NCBI GenBank assembly: GCA_947095535.1
Contig: OX352772.1
Span: 314,474,018-314,538,017 of the forward strand
Direction: 5' to 3'
DNA from: Poecilobothrus nobilitatus
Taxonomy: Eukaryota; Arthropoda; Insecta; Diptera; Dolichopodidae
Length of the DNA: 64,000 nt
Numbering within the stretch: the stretch's first letter is position 1; every line of letters begins with the position of its first letter. Shown here piece after piece: positions 48,831 through 59,579 of the stretch. The translations under genes were made by a program, and so were the position numbers. The notes under the pieces are model-generated. The model saw nothing but the letters and a program-made list of their open reading frames with translations. It did no database searches and was not told the origin of the DNA.

Positions 48831-51136
48831 AATATAGATTTTTTTTATAATATATAATTAGTATAATCAGGTATAATTATAATTAAACAAAAACTTAATA
48901 TATGCTATAGGTAATTAATATTAAAATACGATATAAAATATTAAAATAATAATTCTTCTACAAGATAATAGATGGCGTACAAATAAAAACATTTGGGTTT
49001 CATAGCCTTCTGCTAGTTTTGTTTTGTACATGCAGCCGAGTAATTATCGGCTTATTGAAACGAATGATTCTCAGAAACTGAAGAAGCTTATTCAGATATG
49101 AATAATAAATAACTTAGTAATACTATAATGAGACCGCCTCCTAATCAGTGCGAATTAAATGCGTTGAATTACAAAATAAAAATAAATGCGTTAAATTTCG
49201 CAATTTATTTTGTAATTCTAAATAAACATGCGTGCTGGTTTAAATTTTATTTTATTATTTTTTATGACTTAAAATTATAAGTATTCTAAAGTTTTCATTT
49301 TATTTTATAATGTAATTTAACCACTTTAATGCGTTTAAACAACTTGTTATACAACTTTTTGGTAATAGAGATATTTTGTCCCAATTTACGGCACCAAACT
49401 TTTAGTCTTATATTTAAATTTTCGACCTGTCATCACAAAATCTTATTAACACATCAATTTGATTCTTTTATTATTTTTATGAATCCGCCAGACGTATTTC
49501 TTTATAAATCTACAACTCTGATTCAGCAAAACTCAATTTCTAGAGAATAATTAAAAATTTAAATTTCACTCCCCACAAATTTTTATATTAAATTTTTTAA
49601 AGTCATAGATTCATTTTTTTTTATCATATTTTTATGTTTTTCTATTATTATGTTTTTTGTTGTTGATGAATTCTTTATAAATGTCTGGGAAATATTTTAG
49701 AAAATTCTTAAGGTTTACCAAAAAAGTCAAAAAAAAAAAAAAAAAAAGAGAGCAGAAAAAGGAAGCAAAAAAAGGGAGGAGATTGGTGGACAGATTAAAG
49801 TTAAAATTTTCCTACAAAATAAAATTGAATTTCACTTGGGTGATAAAAAACGATTGTTAAAAAAATTTTAAGAGACAAGAGTATAAAAAACACCAAAAAA
49901 AAAAATGGTTTTCTGCCCCTTGATTCGAATCATTAGCTTTGATTAAGTTGTGTTCAAATACCGGTTAATGATTGAATGAATGTTTAAAGAAGAAAAAAGA
50001 TGAAATATAATAATATTACTAATAATTTTCTATTATATATTAATAAAGGATAACATATATATTGTTTTCTCTTTCTATTATATTGTTATTGTAAAATAAT
50101 GAGATTTTAAAGTTTCTATTCTGTTATGTATGAAATGATGACAAAGATGATGATAATGATTGTTAGATTGAAAATTATATTGTGATGTTAGAATTTTGAC
50201 GCTTAAGGGTGGTATTGTTTTTTTTTTTATATATTTTTCGTATGTATATTATGTATTATAAATATGTATGTATATTTTGTTTCTTTTTCTATATTTTAGT
50301 TTTTTTTGTTTTTTTTTTTTGTTAACTTATGAAGAATAATGTCGTCGTGATTTTGAAAGTTAATCAATCACTTTTTACTTTAAAGTCATCAGTCAGTCGT
50401 TAGATAAATTTAGTTCAGGGTAACGATGTAATTTTGAAATATATAAAAAAAAAAACAAAAACAAAAAAAAAGGTTTTTTTCATATGCGTGTAAATATTAT
50501 TTACATTTTACACTGTTCTAGTTGAGAAAATTGTTTGCCCTTGGACTGAATACAAAGATAATAAATTGGCGGGAAGAAAAGAGAAAATAATTTTTTTTAT
50601 ATTTCTATTAAAAACGTTCAGTTAATTTAAAAAAAAAAATTAAAAATAAACGTGTATGTGTGAGTGTGTTTATGACCTAAATATTTACTATGAATGATAA
50701 TATTATAGATAATAATTTGAATAAAAATTTCTGTCGTAGTAAATAATGGAAATGTATTAAAAAGATGTTCAAGATAAAAGAAAAATTAATTGTAAATAAG
50801 AAATTTCAAGAAAATTATGAAAAAAAAAAATTTTTTTTGTTATGTGACATAAAAACTGAAGAAATTTTAAAATTTCTTTTTTAAAATATAAAAGAAAAAA
50901 TATAGAAAAATTATTACTGAACGACTTTATTATTAAAATTATTAAAAACATAAAAAAACATTAAATAAAAAATTTAACAGAAGCCAAACTGTTTTTTATT
51001 ATCAATATGTCATCATCTTATAATACAATATGAGCTTAAAATACAGAGTGATACAGTATAGTTTCATGAGGATTGGGTATAAATTAACTTGAACGGAAAT
51101 AAAATAAAATATTCTTATTTTAAAAATTAATATTGA
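48831..51136. other. Non-coding spacer with one strong hairpin
   Basis: A perfect 15-bp-arm inverted repeat lies at 49166-49180 and 49204-49218 (GAATTACAAAATAAA and its complement). Otherwise only homopolymers and short ORFs without motifs (49329-49550, 50769-50951). Confidence 0.5.
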
Positions 51137-51650
51137 ATGGTTTGTTTTGCATTCATATCCTTTTCCATACTAAAGCCAATATGGACATACGGGATTGAGC
51201 TCTGGGCAGTGGCCAGTAAATCGAACATAGAAATCTTGGAAAGGCTTCCAGTCTCTAAAGTCTTGAGGTCAATAGCCAATGCTCCTTGGTACGTGCGTAA
51301 AATAACTATTCAAAATGATCTTCGAATATGTTTGATTAAAGAAGTAATAGGTTTGTCCAGCAAAAAGTATTTCAATAGATTGAAGGTACATCCAAACATA
51401 CTGGCAAGAGATTTGGCTTCAAACAGAAATCAGCGAAACAGGCTCAAGCGTTCTACTCCGGATGAACTTTCAACCAGGTTCAGACAGCACGATATTTCCT
51501 CTGTTTGTGCAGGCAGAAAATTAATGCATGGGGAAGAAATTACTGAAGATCTACCTTACATGACAACTTAATTTCTAATTTCAAATAATTTACTGGATAT
51601 CTAAATGTTTTTGTGCATTGTTGTAATAGATACAACAATGTAAATATAAG
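51137..51650 (+). pseudogene. Jockey-like LINE RT C-terminal fragment
   Basis: An open frame of 144 codons (51137-51571) contains KPIWTYGIELWAVASKSN (residues 13-30), IANAPWYVRK (46-55), DLRICLIKEV, HPNILARDLASN and RNRLKRSTPDEL. This is the C-terminal region downstream of the RT palm in jockey-clade elements. The upstream palm, endonuclease and ORF1 are missing, so the frame is a 5'-truncated fragment and not a host gene. The lead residues 1-11 may be random flank. A 10-bp hairpin (51616-51640) lies in its 3' UTR, and an A-rich run follows at about 51672. It is the least decayed jockey tail in the window after the one at 22232. Confidence 0.85.
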
Positions 51651-52477
51651 GTAAATATAAAAAAAGATGTTAAAAAAAAAAATATATAGGTATATCCTTT
51701 TCCCATCATTTTTCAAAAAATCTTATATAAAAAATTCAATACGACAAACAAACGTTTGCATTCCTTAAGTTGATGACCCAATACTAGCATCGCTTTCATG
51801 TTTCAATTTACGTGCCACTTTAATCTTTTAAGTAGAATTATGTATTGAAATGATATTAAACATAAAACCGTGAAGCTATGCTAGAGTCTGCTTTTGCTTC
51901 TGTTGACAATACTTTGACATATTTTAGATATTTAAAATGAAGAACTCCAAAAAAATGTTAAGTAAAATTACAAAATCTATAATTCCTTCTCTATTTATTT
52001 TTTTTTTAAATTGAAATAGAATTTTGTTTTTAGATAAGGCTTTAAAAAATGTATCAATTTCTTACACTTATCAACGAAAAAAACCACTAATAAATAATTA
52101 AAGGGTTAAAATGATATACAACTGATGTAAATAATAAAGAACTAAATTTAAGTGAAAACGTAATATAGATTTTAATAATAACATTGCTGAAAATGAAGTT
52201 GGGTTTAGTCAGTAAGAATCTAATAGTACCAAGAACACGTGTCTTTGGAATATTTCCAATAAATTTTTTTGTAAAATAATTCCAAAATTTTCAATATATT
52301 TTTATTAAATAGACCGTATATTTTTTTTATTTGATTTAAATACACGATAAATTACAAAAAATTTTATAGTTGCTAAAAAAGGAACTTTTTTATACTAATA
52401 AAGCGATTTAAAAATTTGTTTTTTGCAATAATGCAATCTCATAAACATAATATTAATTTTTATTTTATAAAAAATAG
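51651..52477. other. Non-coding spacer
   Basis: No repeat recognised. A possible tiny 5' exon (ATGAAGTTGGGTTTAGTCA before GTAAGA, 52193-52211) is mentioned under the next entry. Confidence 0.4.
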
Positions 52478-52584
52478 CAGATCCTGGGAAAATGCCAGAA
52501 CAATATAGTTACGAATCTTTTTCGATGGAAATATCTAGTGAAGATCCTATGTTCCAGAGGAGTAAGGATAAAAATAATATATAG
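52478..52584 (+). CDS. Coding-like terminal exon, unknown protein
   Basis: After the acceptor-like TTTTATAAAAAATAG an open frame in phase 1 reads DPGKMPEQYSYESFS, MEISSEDPMFQRS and KDKNNI followed by TAG at 52582-52584. The amino-acid composition is mixed and the DNA is richer in G+C than its surroundings, unlike the low-complexity ORFs nearby. A candidate first exon at 52193-52211 (MKLGLV, then the donor GTAAGA) would join in the correct phase across a ~266-bp intron. The total is only about 41 residues, with no signal peptide or motif. It could be chance, a host micro-gene or part of a transposon protein. The opposite-strand ORF at 52509-52691 is not supported. Confidence 0.25.
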
Positions 52585-52714
52585 AAGTAACATCTTATAC
52601 AATAAATTAATTGCTTTAAAAGTTTGCGATGTTTGAAATAAAAAGTATAACTAATTTTATTTTTAGTACATGTTTTTACAGTGTTGTACAAAAAGCTGAA
52701 ATTATGTAATTTTT

Positions 52715-52820
52715 ACAAGATCATTAAGGGGCTCATGGTTGGGGCAACATGAAAAATTTGTTCTACAACATTAATTTTTTTTTTTTTAAATTTATTCATG
52801 ATTAAAATTGGATTGTTCTA
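52715..52820 (-). mobile_element. Short family A TCCG-type fragment (minus)
   Basis: GGGGCTCATGG...GGCAACATGAAAAATTTGTT, CTACAACATTAATTTTTTTT, then TTCATGATTAAAATT follows the core segment of A2 near 28275-28365 (GGGGTGTAGCTCC...CAACATGAAAAAGTTGTTCC, CATGGTTAAAATT). Only this ~100-bp piece remains. Confidence 0.5.
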
Positions 52821-53015
52821 TAGTAAATTATGTAGCAGTTTATAGGATTGAACAAAGATTCTAAAATAAAAAAGATTTAACTTATATATGTATTATATAA
52901 ATTAGATAAAGTTGTTTCTAAAATTTAAAATACATTTAAATACAATAGGTAAATAAATATTGGTGATTAGTGATTACTGATTCATACTAGTAAACTTTTA
53001 ATAAAACCTGGTAAA

Positions 53016-53590
53016 AAATTCCAGTGTAGTACAATAGTAATAGTTCTGGAGAGTTGGTGACCTAATCCATAAATAACAATCCAAAAGACAAAATCCACAA
53101 AAAAAAAAGATTTACAAATTCAAAAATGTGCAAAAAATATTTTGAAAAAAGTAAAAAATTCTGATTTTGTAACAAATTTTAATCTTCCTGATTATTTTAA
53201 TCTTTTGTAATCTTCCTGATTATTTTTATTCCATACATACATATCAACATCAAAAAATATAAAGCAGTAAGGGCTGCCGCCTAGCCCCTAGCCCGAGCCC
53301 TTGCTAAACAAATGATTAGACCCTGATTTTGAAACCAACTCAAAAGTCTTTTCTAATTATCATTTTTATATATATATTTACACAACAAATAATTTAAAAG
53401 AGTATGGCGACTGCCGTCCCAAACCCCCCTTAACAAATTATTGAACCCTGATTTTGTAACCAATTGAAAAGTCCTTTCTTATTACATTTACATATATATG
53501 TATTTCAACAGCTAAGTATTTAAAATAATTGTGGATATTTTTTGGTGGATTTTTTTTGTGGATTTTGGGATTTATTCGTACTGGAATTTA
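53016..53590. mobile_element. MITE-like element with inner tandem repeats
   Basis: The ends are inverted: AAATTCCAGT at 53017-53026 and ACTGGAATTT at 53580-53589. Longer subterminal matches follow (ATCCATAAATAACAATCC...AAAATCCACAAAAAAAA on the left, TTTTTTTTGTGGATTTTGGG then ATTTATTCG on the right). Between them lie two diverged ~130-bp units (53268-53400 and 53401-53525), each starting with a C-rich patch (GGGCTGCCGCCTAGCCCC; GGCGACTGCCGTCCC) and then ACCCTGATTTTG. A partial unit precedes them. No ORF. Confidence 0.6.
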
Positions 53591-53940
53591 GTATTGAAAA
53601 TAATTCAAAAATACTTAAGTAATATAAGTAAATACTTAAAAAGGACTTATGTAACTCGAAAAATACTTAAGGACTTAAAAAATACTTAACAATCTAGAAT
53701 AATACCCACGACCAAGTTCCGCGAAAAATACTTAAGTATGAAAAATAATTAAAAATGTATTTAAACTCATATCTAAGAACTTTTGGAATTTTAAGAATTT
53801 TACTTACCTACATTCTTTTAGTGGTACTTGAATTTTGAAAATATTGAGTTTAATATACTTACTAATACTTAAAAAAGTAATAACTATTAAGTAATGATAC
53901 CTTAAACTGTACTAAGTATCAATATATTCATTACTTTACA
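53591..53940. repeat. Cluster of ATACTTAA(G) motifs
   Basis: ATACTTAA occurs about ten times between 53609 and 53875, several times extended to the palindromic TACTTAAGTA. Spacing is irregular (about 17-90 bp). This looks like a decayed array or the edge of an unidentified element. Confidence 0.5.
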
Positions 53941-54223
53941 GGTCATTGCATACAAACTGTCTTTTTAACATATCTTACATCGACAATAAAAGAAGCTTTG
54001 ACAAATAAAATATTTGTTCACGTTAAAAGAGTGAGGTTAAGTTAAAGAAAAAAAAAACACATACAATGAGCTTTATTCAAAAATATAATTTTTATTTATT
54101 TAATTGATTTTTAATCTTTTTAATTATACTGAGTAATATGTTTTTTTAAAATTAAAATCTTAATTATATGAATATTTATATTAATACATATTATTGTTTT
54201 AAAAAATTTTCCTTTCCTTCCTT

Positions 54224-54429
54224 TTATATATCCTTATTATAATTATATCGTGGTAGCAATACGGCTGAACTTGGACTACAATAAATAATATAGGTAAAAT
54301 TATTTAAACTAATTTTCATCGTAATACTAAATAATACAATACTAAACTTACGGTATGGGTGCAGAACAAAATAAAGTACAACAAAATGGTTTTCCATATT
54401 TGTAAGTGCCACCATAACATGATTTACAG
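54224..54429 (-). CDS. Cys-rich tandem paralog A, last two exons (partial)
   Basis: Two exons: 54352-54429 (78 bp) and 54224-54275 (52 bp, stop TAA at 54224-54226), separated by a 76-bp GT-AG intron. The donor is GTAAGT and both acceptors end in TAG. All junctions are phase 2. The first exon encodes 25 whole codons beginning CKSCYGGTYKYG, with PFCCTLFCSAP further on, so five Cys in a CxxC-x11-CC-x3-C pattern. The terminal exon adds PSSAVLLPRYNYNKDI. The layout, phases, CKSC start and KDI end match paralogs B-E. Upstream exons, including any signal peptide, must lie within 54440-55320 but were not found with confidence; a 33-bp phase-2 exon at about 55131-55163 is possible. Function unknown; probably a small secreted or lumenal protein. 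Confidence 0.7.
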
Positions 54430-55325
54430 CTATAAAATATAATTAATTATACTATTAGTTAATCTCAATAATAATTAAATAATTTACAATTTAATTTGAT
54501 ATTTAAGAATATAATTTACAGGATAATATCTGTCTATATACTTATATTATATGTACGATCTAATTACTTTTAATGAAAATCTATGATGACTTTGAGAAAC
54601 AATTGTCTTTACTGTTAGATGTTAGCGAGCTATGGGATTTGAATAAAAATTGAATCATAATTTGAAACCTATTCGTTTTCGTTAGTGATCGCTTTTAAAA
54701 ACAGATAAAGGACAAAAATAGGATATACTCGTACACGTAATTTGACATGACGCGATAGAATTTTTCATTGGCTCAGTGATGAGTCTAAGAAAATATGGAA
54801 TATGTTTTTAAAATCAAAGAAAAATATTTTTTTTTTGAAAATATCTTAAAAGTTTGTGAAAAATTATAACATGGTTTTTCATACTATTCCAGTTTATTGA
54901 ATTAGTGTATTTTAGACTTTAATTTTTATTGATCTTGTTAATATATTTCAAAAATTCAAATTGTATAATATTAAGACGAAATTAATCAATATATAGCTAT
55001 AGCTATTACTTATAATGCTATCATTCGGCATGAAACTCTACACTAAAAAGAATAAAATATTAAGAGATGATCCTACATAATATTTTAGCACGATCTTTAA
55101 TATGACTTGTAATATACATATAGTATAAATTACTTTGGACTATACTCAGTCCAGAATGTCGTTATTCTGCGTATAAAATAATTTTTAAAAGCTGAAAACA
55201 GTCGAACAAAAAAAATTAAATAAAAAAAAACATAAAAGATTTCTAAAATTCGTTATTTATTTTCCTTAAAGTATAGGATACAATTTTAAATATTTTAATT
55301 AAAAGCCTTTCGTCATAATAATATT
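54430..55325. other. Intergenic or upstream-intron sequence of paralog A
   Basis: Should contain the missing 5' exons of paralog A if the gene is intact. A possible 33-bp exon with GT-AG edges and one open phase-2 frame (ITTFWTEYSP) is at about 55131-55163. This is weak evidence. Confidence 0.3.
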
Positions 55326-55510
55326 TTATATATCCTTTTTGGGGTTTATTCGAAGTAGATGTACACTTTGTTTAACTGTTTTCCTAAAATAAGAAAAAAA
55401 AAATGTGTTATTTTGAAAATTTAAAATAAAAGTTATCTTACTGAAATGGTGAACATATATCATAACAACAAATTGGATCATCAGATTGTTCAAATTTACA
55501 AGATTTACAA
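55326..55510 (-). CDS. Cys-rich tandem paralog B, last two exons (partial)
   Basis: Exons 55442-55510 (69 bp) and 55326-55383 (58 bp, stop at 55326-55328) are joined across a 58-bp intron with donor GTAAGA. The upstream acceptor is TTTATTGCAG. Junctions are phase 2. The penultimate exon encodes CKSCKFEQSDDPICCYDIC followed by SPF. The Cys pattern is CxxC-x9-CC-x3-C. The C-terminus is KTVKQSVHLLRINPKKDI. The tail LLRINPKKDI is nearly the same as LLRVNPKKDI of paralog C, which shows recent common ancestry. Candidate upstream micro-exons at 55848-55859 (12 bp) and 56457-56482 (26 bp, phase 0 to 2) have good splice sites but are unproven. The DPICCxxxC segment is slightly like the end of single-domain von Willebrand C proteins; this is only a suggestion. 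Confidence 0.75.
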
Positions 55511-56150
55511 CTGCAATAAATTAATTAAAATTAAAAAATCTAACAAAATGTTTTATAAATTACTTAAAGAAAAACCATTTATATATATTAAATTTTTTTT
55601 TCACCATTAGAAAATTTTTCATAGAAATTTAAAATTAACTTAATAGAAAATTATATTTCGAAAATATAATTTATCTATATATATATATATTTATATATAA
55701 AAATAATTATTTTATTATTAGAAATATTTTAAAATAATTCGAGTCTAAACATCTAAGATTTTCATCTATAATATAATATACAAGATATTGGCGAGACCTT
55801 GCCAACATGTAAAAAAAAATGTTTTATTTCTATAATAAATCACTCACACTGAATGTAAACTAAACTGGCAATGATGATATTTCTGTACATTTATTTAATA
55901 ATTTAAAATTTTATTATCAGAGACACAAATCTTCGACTAAAATTATTATCAGAGACACAAAATTTTCATTAAAAGTAAGCATTTTAAGATTTTTTATTTT
56001 TTAAAAACTATTTTCGATACAAATTTTTAATTAAAAATTTAATTTTTAAATTTGACCGCCACATCCATTACCAACTGGTCCCAGCGGTAAATTAAAAATA
56101 AATTATTAATCTTCTGTTGGAAAAAAAAATAGGCCGATTTTATTCTTGAT
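55511..56150. other. Upstream region of paralog B
   Basis: Holds the possible 12-bp exon noted under paralog B. A near-repeat TATTATCAGAGACACAAA occurs at 55911 and 55944 and recurs in altered form at about 56782. Near 56060-56080 the minus strand reads PLGPVGNGCGGQI, which has no partner exon. Confidence 0.35.
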
Positions 56151-56269
56151 TTTTTTTTTTTGGTGCATTTCTCTACCACATAAATGTGAATAGGAAATTA
56201 CACAGCCTTCCTCCCTCGGTGTCTACAGCGTATTTTATACGCTCTTACCCACTAGGCTACCGAGGCCCC
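56151..56269 (-). mobile_element. SINE family 1 with body deletion (minus)
   Basis: The tail (CCACATAAATGTGAATAGG in plus orientation) and the complete head (CCTCGGT...GCGTATTTTATACGC...ACTAGGCTACCGAGGCCCC) are joined directly. The B-box and GTCGTAAG body are deleted. It sits between paralogs B and C, so it inserted after or during growth of the gene cluster. Confidence 0.85.
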
Positions 56270-58601
56270 ATTTTGTTTTCACTATTATAAAAGGTTCGCA
56301 ACATAATTTAAAGTAATTTTGTTTATTTAGGATGAAATTTTGATTTTTAAGCTGAATTTTTGATATAACATAAAATATTCCATTTTCTTTTATTTATACA
56401 AAAAATCGGTAGACTTAGATAATTATATTTCATAACAGAAGTTAGAAGACACTTACTAAATATTATAGAAACGGATATTTTTCTTAAAAAAAAAGAAAAA
56501 AATAACAGAAAATATCATTTTAAAAGCGTTCTCTCACAATAGATTCATAATTTTGTACTAATTTATTATTAGACCATTAATAATATTGTTAGTCATGGCA
56601 AAAAATAAGATTTATTAGACTATCATTAGATCAGATATAGTCTTTAAAATTGCTTAGTATGTGTGAATTCCGTCACGGAAAAGATTTAATCGTCAGAAAA
56701 AAAGTCGCGACGGTTTTATAAGATTAATTAAAAAGCTGTCAAAAACTACCGTCACAAAAAAAAAATTTATGAAATTTCATTATCAGAGACATGAATCTTT
56801 TATTAAATATACCAAAGACCTCTTCCAAAGTACATTTAAATAAAATAAATCCAGCAAATTTTCAAGCAAAAAGTAATAAACGCAAAAGATTTGAAAGTAG
56901 TTTTGTTAAATAAAGTTAAAATTTTTGATATAATGTAAAAAACATTAAAAACTTTACTTTAATGTAAAATTCGGCATATTTAGATAAATATTATGTCATT
57001 ACGAAAACACTGAGATTGATAGAAATATTTTTGCAAAATAACAAAAAATAACACTAATTATTTAATAGGTGTCCAAGTGGCATACTCTTTTAAATTTCGT
57101 GTGAAGTTCCACGGAAAATTTTTAGGTCGAGTGAAAGATAAAACACACATTCAGGGCGGCGACCGATGGAAAATTATTTCGATTATTTGAATTGTTTCAA
57201 ATGTAACAAAAAAAATGACGTATAGGTTGGTGGGTGAATATTTCCTCGATTAATTTTTCTTCAAATGACATATTATTATCTTAAATTGTAAAATATTGCC
57301 GGCATTTTTTCGCCGCTTTTTTTTGTGCACTTTATAAGTGTTTATAACTTTACAAGTGTTTCAAACAATTTTTGGCAAACCGCCACGAACTTTTATCTGG
57401 AATGTGTTTTTAGCTTGGACCATTTTTTCTCAATGATTAAAAAACTGTACATAGGTTTTTTTATTTTGTGTTTTTAGATTTGTTTTATGTATTTTTTTTC
57501 TATTACATCAAGTAAGTGATTCCAACGTTTTTTAATGGTGCGGATGTAAAAATGAAACTTTTAGGGAGTTTATTAAGGAAGTCAGTATGATAACTTAAAT
57601 GTTTTTGCATCTATAGAAATTGTGCAATTGCACAGGGAATTTTCTAGTTATTATTTAATAAAATTTTCATTTTGTTTACCTTAAATTTTTTCTGTAATAA
57701 AAGTAATAAACATAATTCCGACAATCGACCACCGGCGATCTTCACTTCGCCCAACTATTTTTCATCAACATAAAACATAATTGTAGGAAAACAAAAAATA
57801 AAAATATGGTTATTTATTCAAAATATATTACTTTTTTAATTGTTGTTGCTCAAGGATAAATGTCAAATTTGGCCATCAACGAAAAAAATTGAAGATATAA
57901 GCGTTAACTTCTCATAACTTCTCATAATTTGTTTTTAAAGCAAATTATAATATTATTATGTTGTATTTTTAACGATTTTACTTTTTCGAATATTATAAGG
58001 TTCTATATATGTACACTTTTGGTTTTAAATGATGTAAGATGAGATGAAAAGATTTGTTTTAGATGACAGTAGGTACCAAATTACAAAAAAAAAAAAATAA
58101 TTTTGTGTTTTTTATGATTTAAAATTTATAAAATATTCGATTCGATTATTCGATATTCGATTCACAAAATTAATATTTTATAGCTTTAATAATTTAAATC
58201 CATTGTTAAAACTTTATTGTATCATCTAAAAACGTTATAAATATTTTATTTAAAAAAAAAATGAACTGGAAAGAAGGCATTTTATCATGTTTATATTACA
58301 ATTCCCTAAACTCTCATACCAATATGGAAATGAAGTATTTAATAAATAATTTATTAATTATTTAACATTCAGTTTATTAGAGATACCCGATATCTGTCAT
58401 CTTTTGAAATCGATTTGACGCCTGATAATAATTTTATCTGAAAGGTAATCTAAAATAATTTTTTAATGTTATATTGTTAAATAAAAAAATTTAAAAAGTT
58501 TATTTCATTAAATATTTTTTTATTTTAATTTAAATGAAATTTATAATATTACAATTTTAGAACTTAACACAATCATGTATCAATTATTATGTAAAATCAA
58601 A
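56270..58601. other. Intergenic stretch between paralogs B and C
   Basis: From about 57060 to 57760 the DNA is less A+T-rich (GGGCGGCGACCGATGG, GCCGGCATTTTTTCGCCGC, CGACCACCGGCGATC). It includes the 14-bp palindrome TGTGCAATTGCACA at 57621-57634 followed by GGGAATTTTCTAGT. This looks like an unidentified mobile element. No ORF with motifs. Confidence 0.4.
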
Positions 58602-58826
58602 TTATATGTCTTTTTTTGGGTTGACACGTAAAAGTGTTGGACTTTCTAAAACTATAACTCTATAAAAATAAAAAAAAAAATGAAAGAAAATTATATAAAA
58701 TATAATATAAAATATAAAAAAAAAATATATGTAATATATAAATAAAATTTAATTTACCGATTTGGAGGAGTAATTTCACTAATGTAAGTTTCAGCTACTT
58801 CTATTTTATCGTAGTTTGATTTACAT
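58602..58826 (-). CDS. Tandem paralog C, last two exons, cysteines lost
   Basis: Exons 58758-58826 (69 bp) and 58602-58659 (58 bp, stop at 58602-58604) are joined across a 98-bp intron (donor GTAAAT, acceptor TTTTTATAG). Junctions are phase 2. The penultimate exon has the same length as in paralog B and aligns without gaps. It begins CKSNYDKIEVAE and ends ISEITPPN. Only the first Cys remains: the other four positions read Asn, Tyr, Ile and Thr. The terminal exon encodes VIVLESPTLLRVNPKKDI, close to paralog B. Open frames and splice sites are intact, so this is not simply a dead copy. Either the protein changed its fold or constraint is relaxed. The 5' exons are unknown; a strong donor (TTCG/GTAAGTG) at about 59083 may belong to one. 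Confidence 0.7.
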
Positions 58827-59264
58827 CTGTAATAGATAAAATTATTTTATAAATGAAAATAAGAAAAAAAAAAAACCTTCTGCTTTTCTAATTTTCATCA
58901 AATTTATCAATTTACCTTAAATTTAAAACCATAACCCTTACGCTGAATTATAAATTTAGAAAAGCTTATTATTTGTAATATAACCTAATTTTTAGTGTAA
59001 AAGCATTTTAATTTAGTTTAAAAAGCGATAAAGTTCTTTGCTAAATTTTCTCATTTGTCCTTTCTTGTAATACAAACACTTACCGAACTTTTGACATGCA
59101 TTGTTAGCCTTGAAATTTGTTTTTTTTTCTACAGATTCTTAAGATTTTATTAAATTTTTAAAAATTTTAATTTTTAGTTGTTATAATAACATGCAGAGAA
59201 TTTAGTCAATAAATAATTGAAAATTAAACAAAAAGTTATTATTTGTTATGTTCTAGTAAATATA
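58827..59264. other. Upstream region of paralog C
   Basis: A strong minus-strand donor GTAAGTG follows AAAAGTTCG near 59083. The matching exon could not be fixed because the in-frame sequence contains a stop in the phase needed. Confidence 0.3.
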
Positions 59265-59480
59265 AAGCTTTAAATAAAACCTAAGAAAATAAGGTCTTTG
59301 ACACCTAAGGAAATGAGACCTAATAGACCTAATAGACCTCATTCCCAATTCGAATGAAAAATAAAATCTAATTCGCGAAATTCCGCTGCATTAGGGCTTA
59401 TTTCCCACCTGAATTGAAAATAAAGCCTAATTAAATATTATTTTGATTTAAAGAAATAAAACCTAATATTGTAATTTATT
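59265..59480. repeat. Short repeats of an AATAAARCCTAA motif
   Basis: AATAAAACCTAA, AATAAAATCTAA, AATAAAGCCTAA and AATAAAACCTAA occur within 210 bp, plus GACCTAATA in tandem (59318-59336) and one inverted TTAGGGCTTATTTC. The structure suggests a small MITE or decayed array. It is not a (TTAGG)n telomere. Confidence 0.45.
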
Positions 59481-59579
59481 ATTTTAATAGTATAACTGTA
59501 AAATGTTTTTCTCTTCATAATTTAACTCGCAATGAAATATGTTTTTTTTTTTGTGAACGCGACATTTTTTTTTTGTATA

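Noticed and set aside
55009..55034. A 26-bp exon for paralog A like those before B and D
   Set aside because: The interval has GT-AG edges, but the needed frame contains stop codons.
56060..56110. Gly-rich peptide PLGPVGNGCGGQI on the minus strand as an exon
   Set aside because: Too short, and no partner exon or paralogous match in the window.
59265..59480. Insect telomeric (TTAGG)n array
   Set aside because: CCTAA occurs repeatedly but within longer, irregular AATAAARCCTAA motifs and not as head-to-tail 5-mers.
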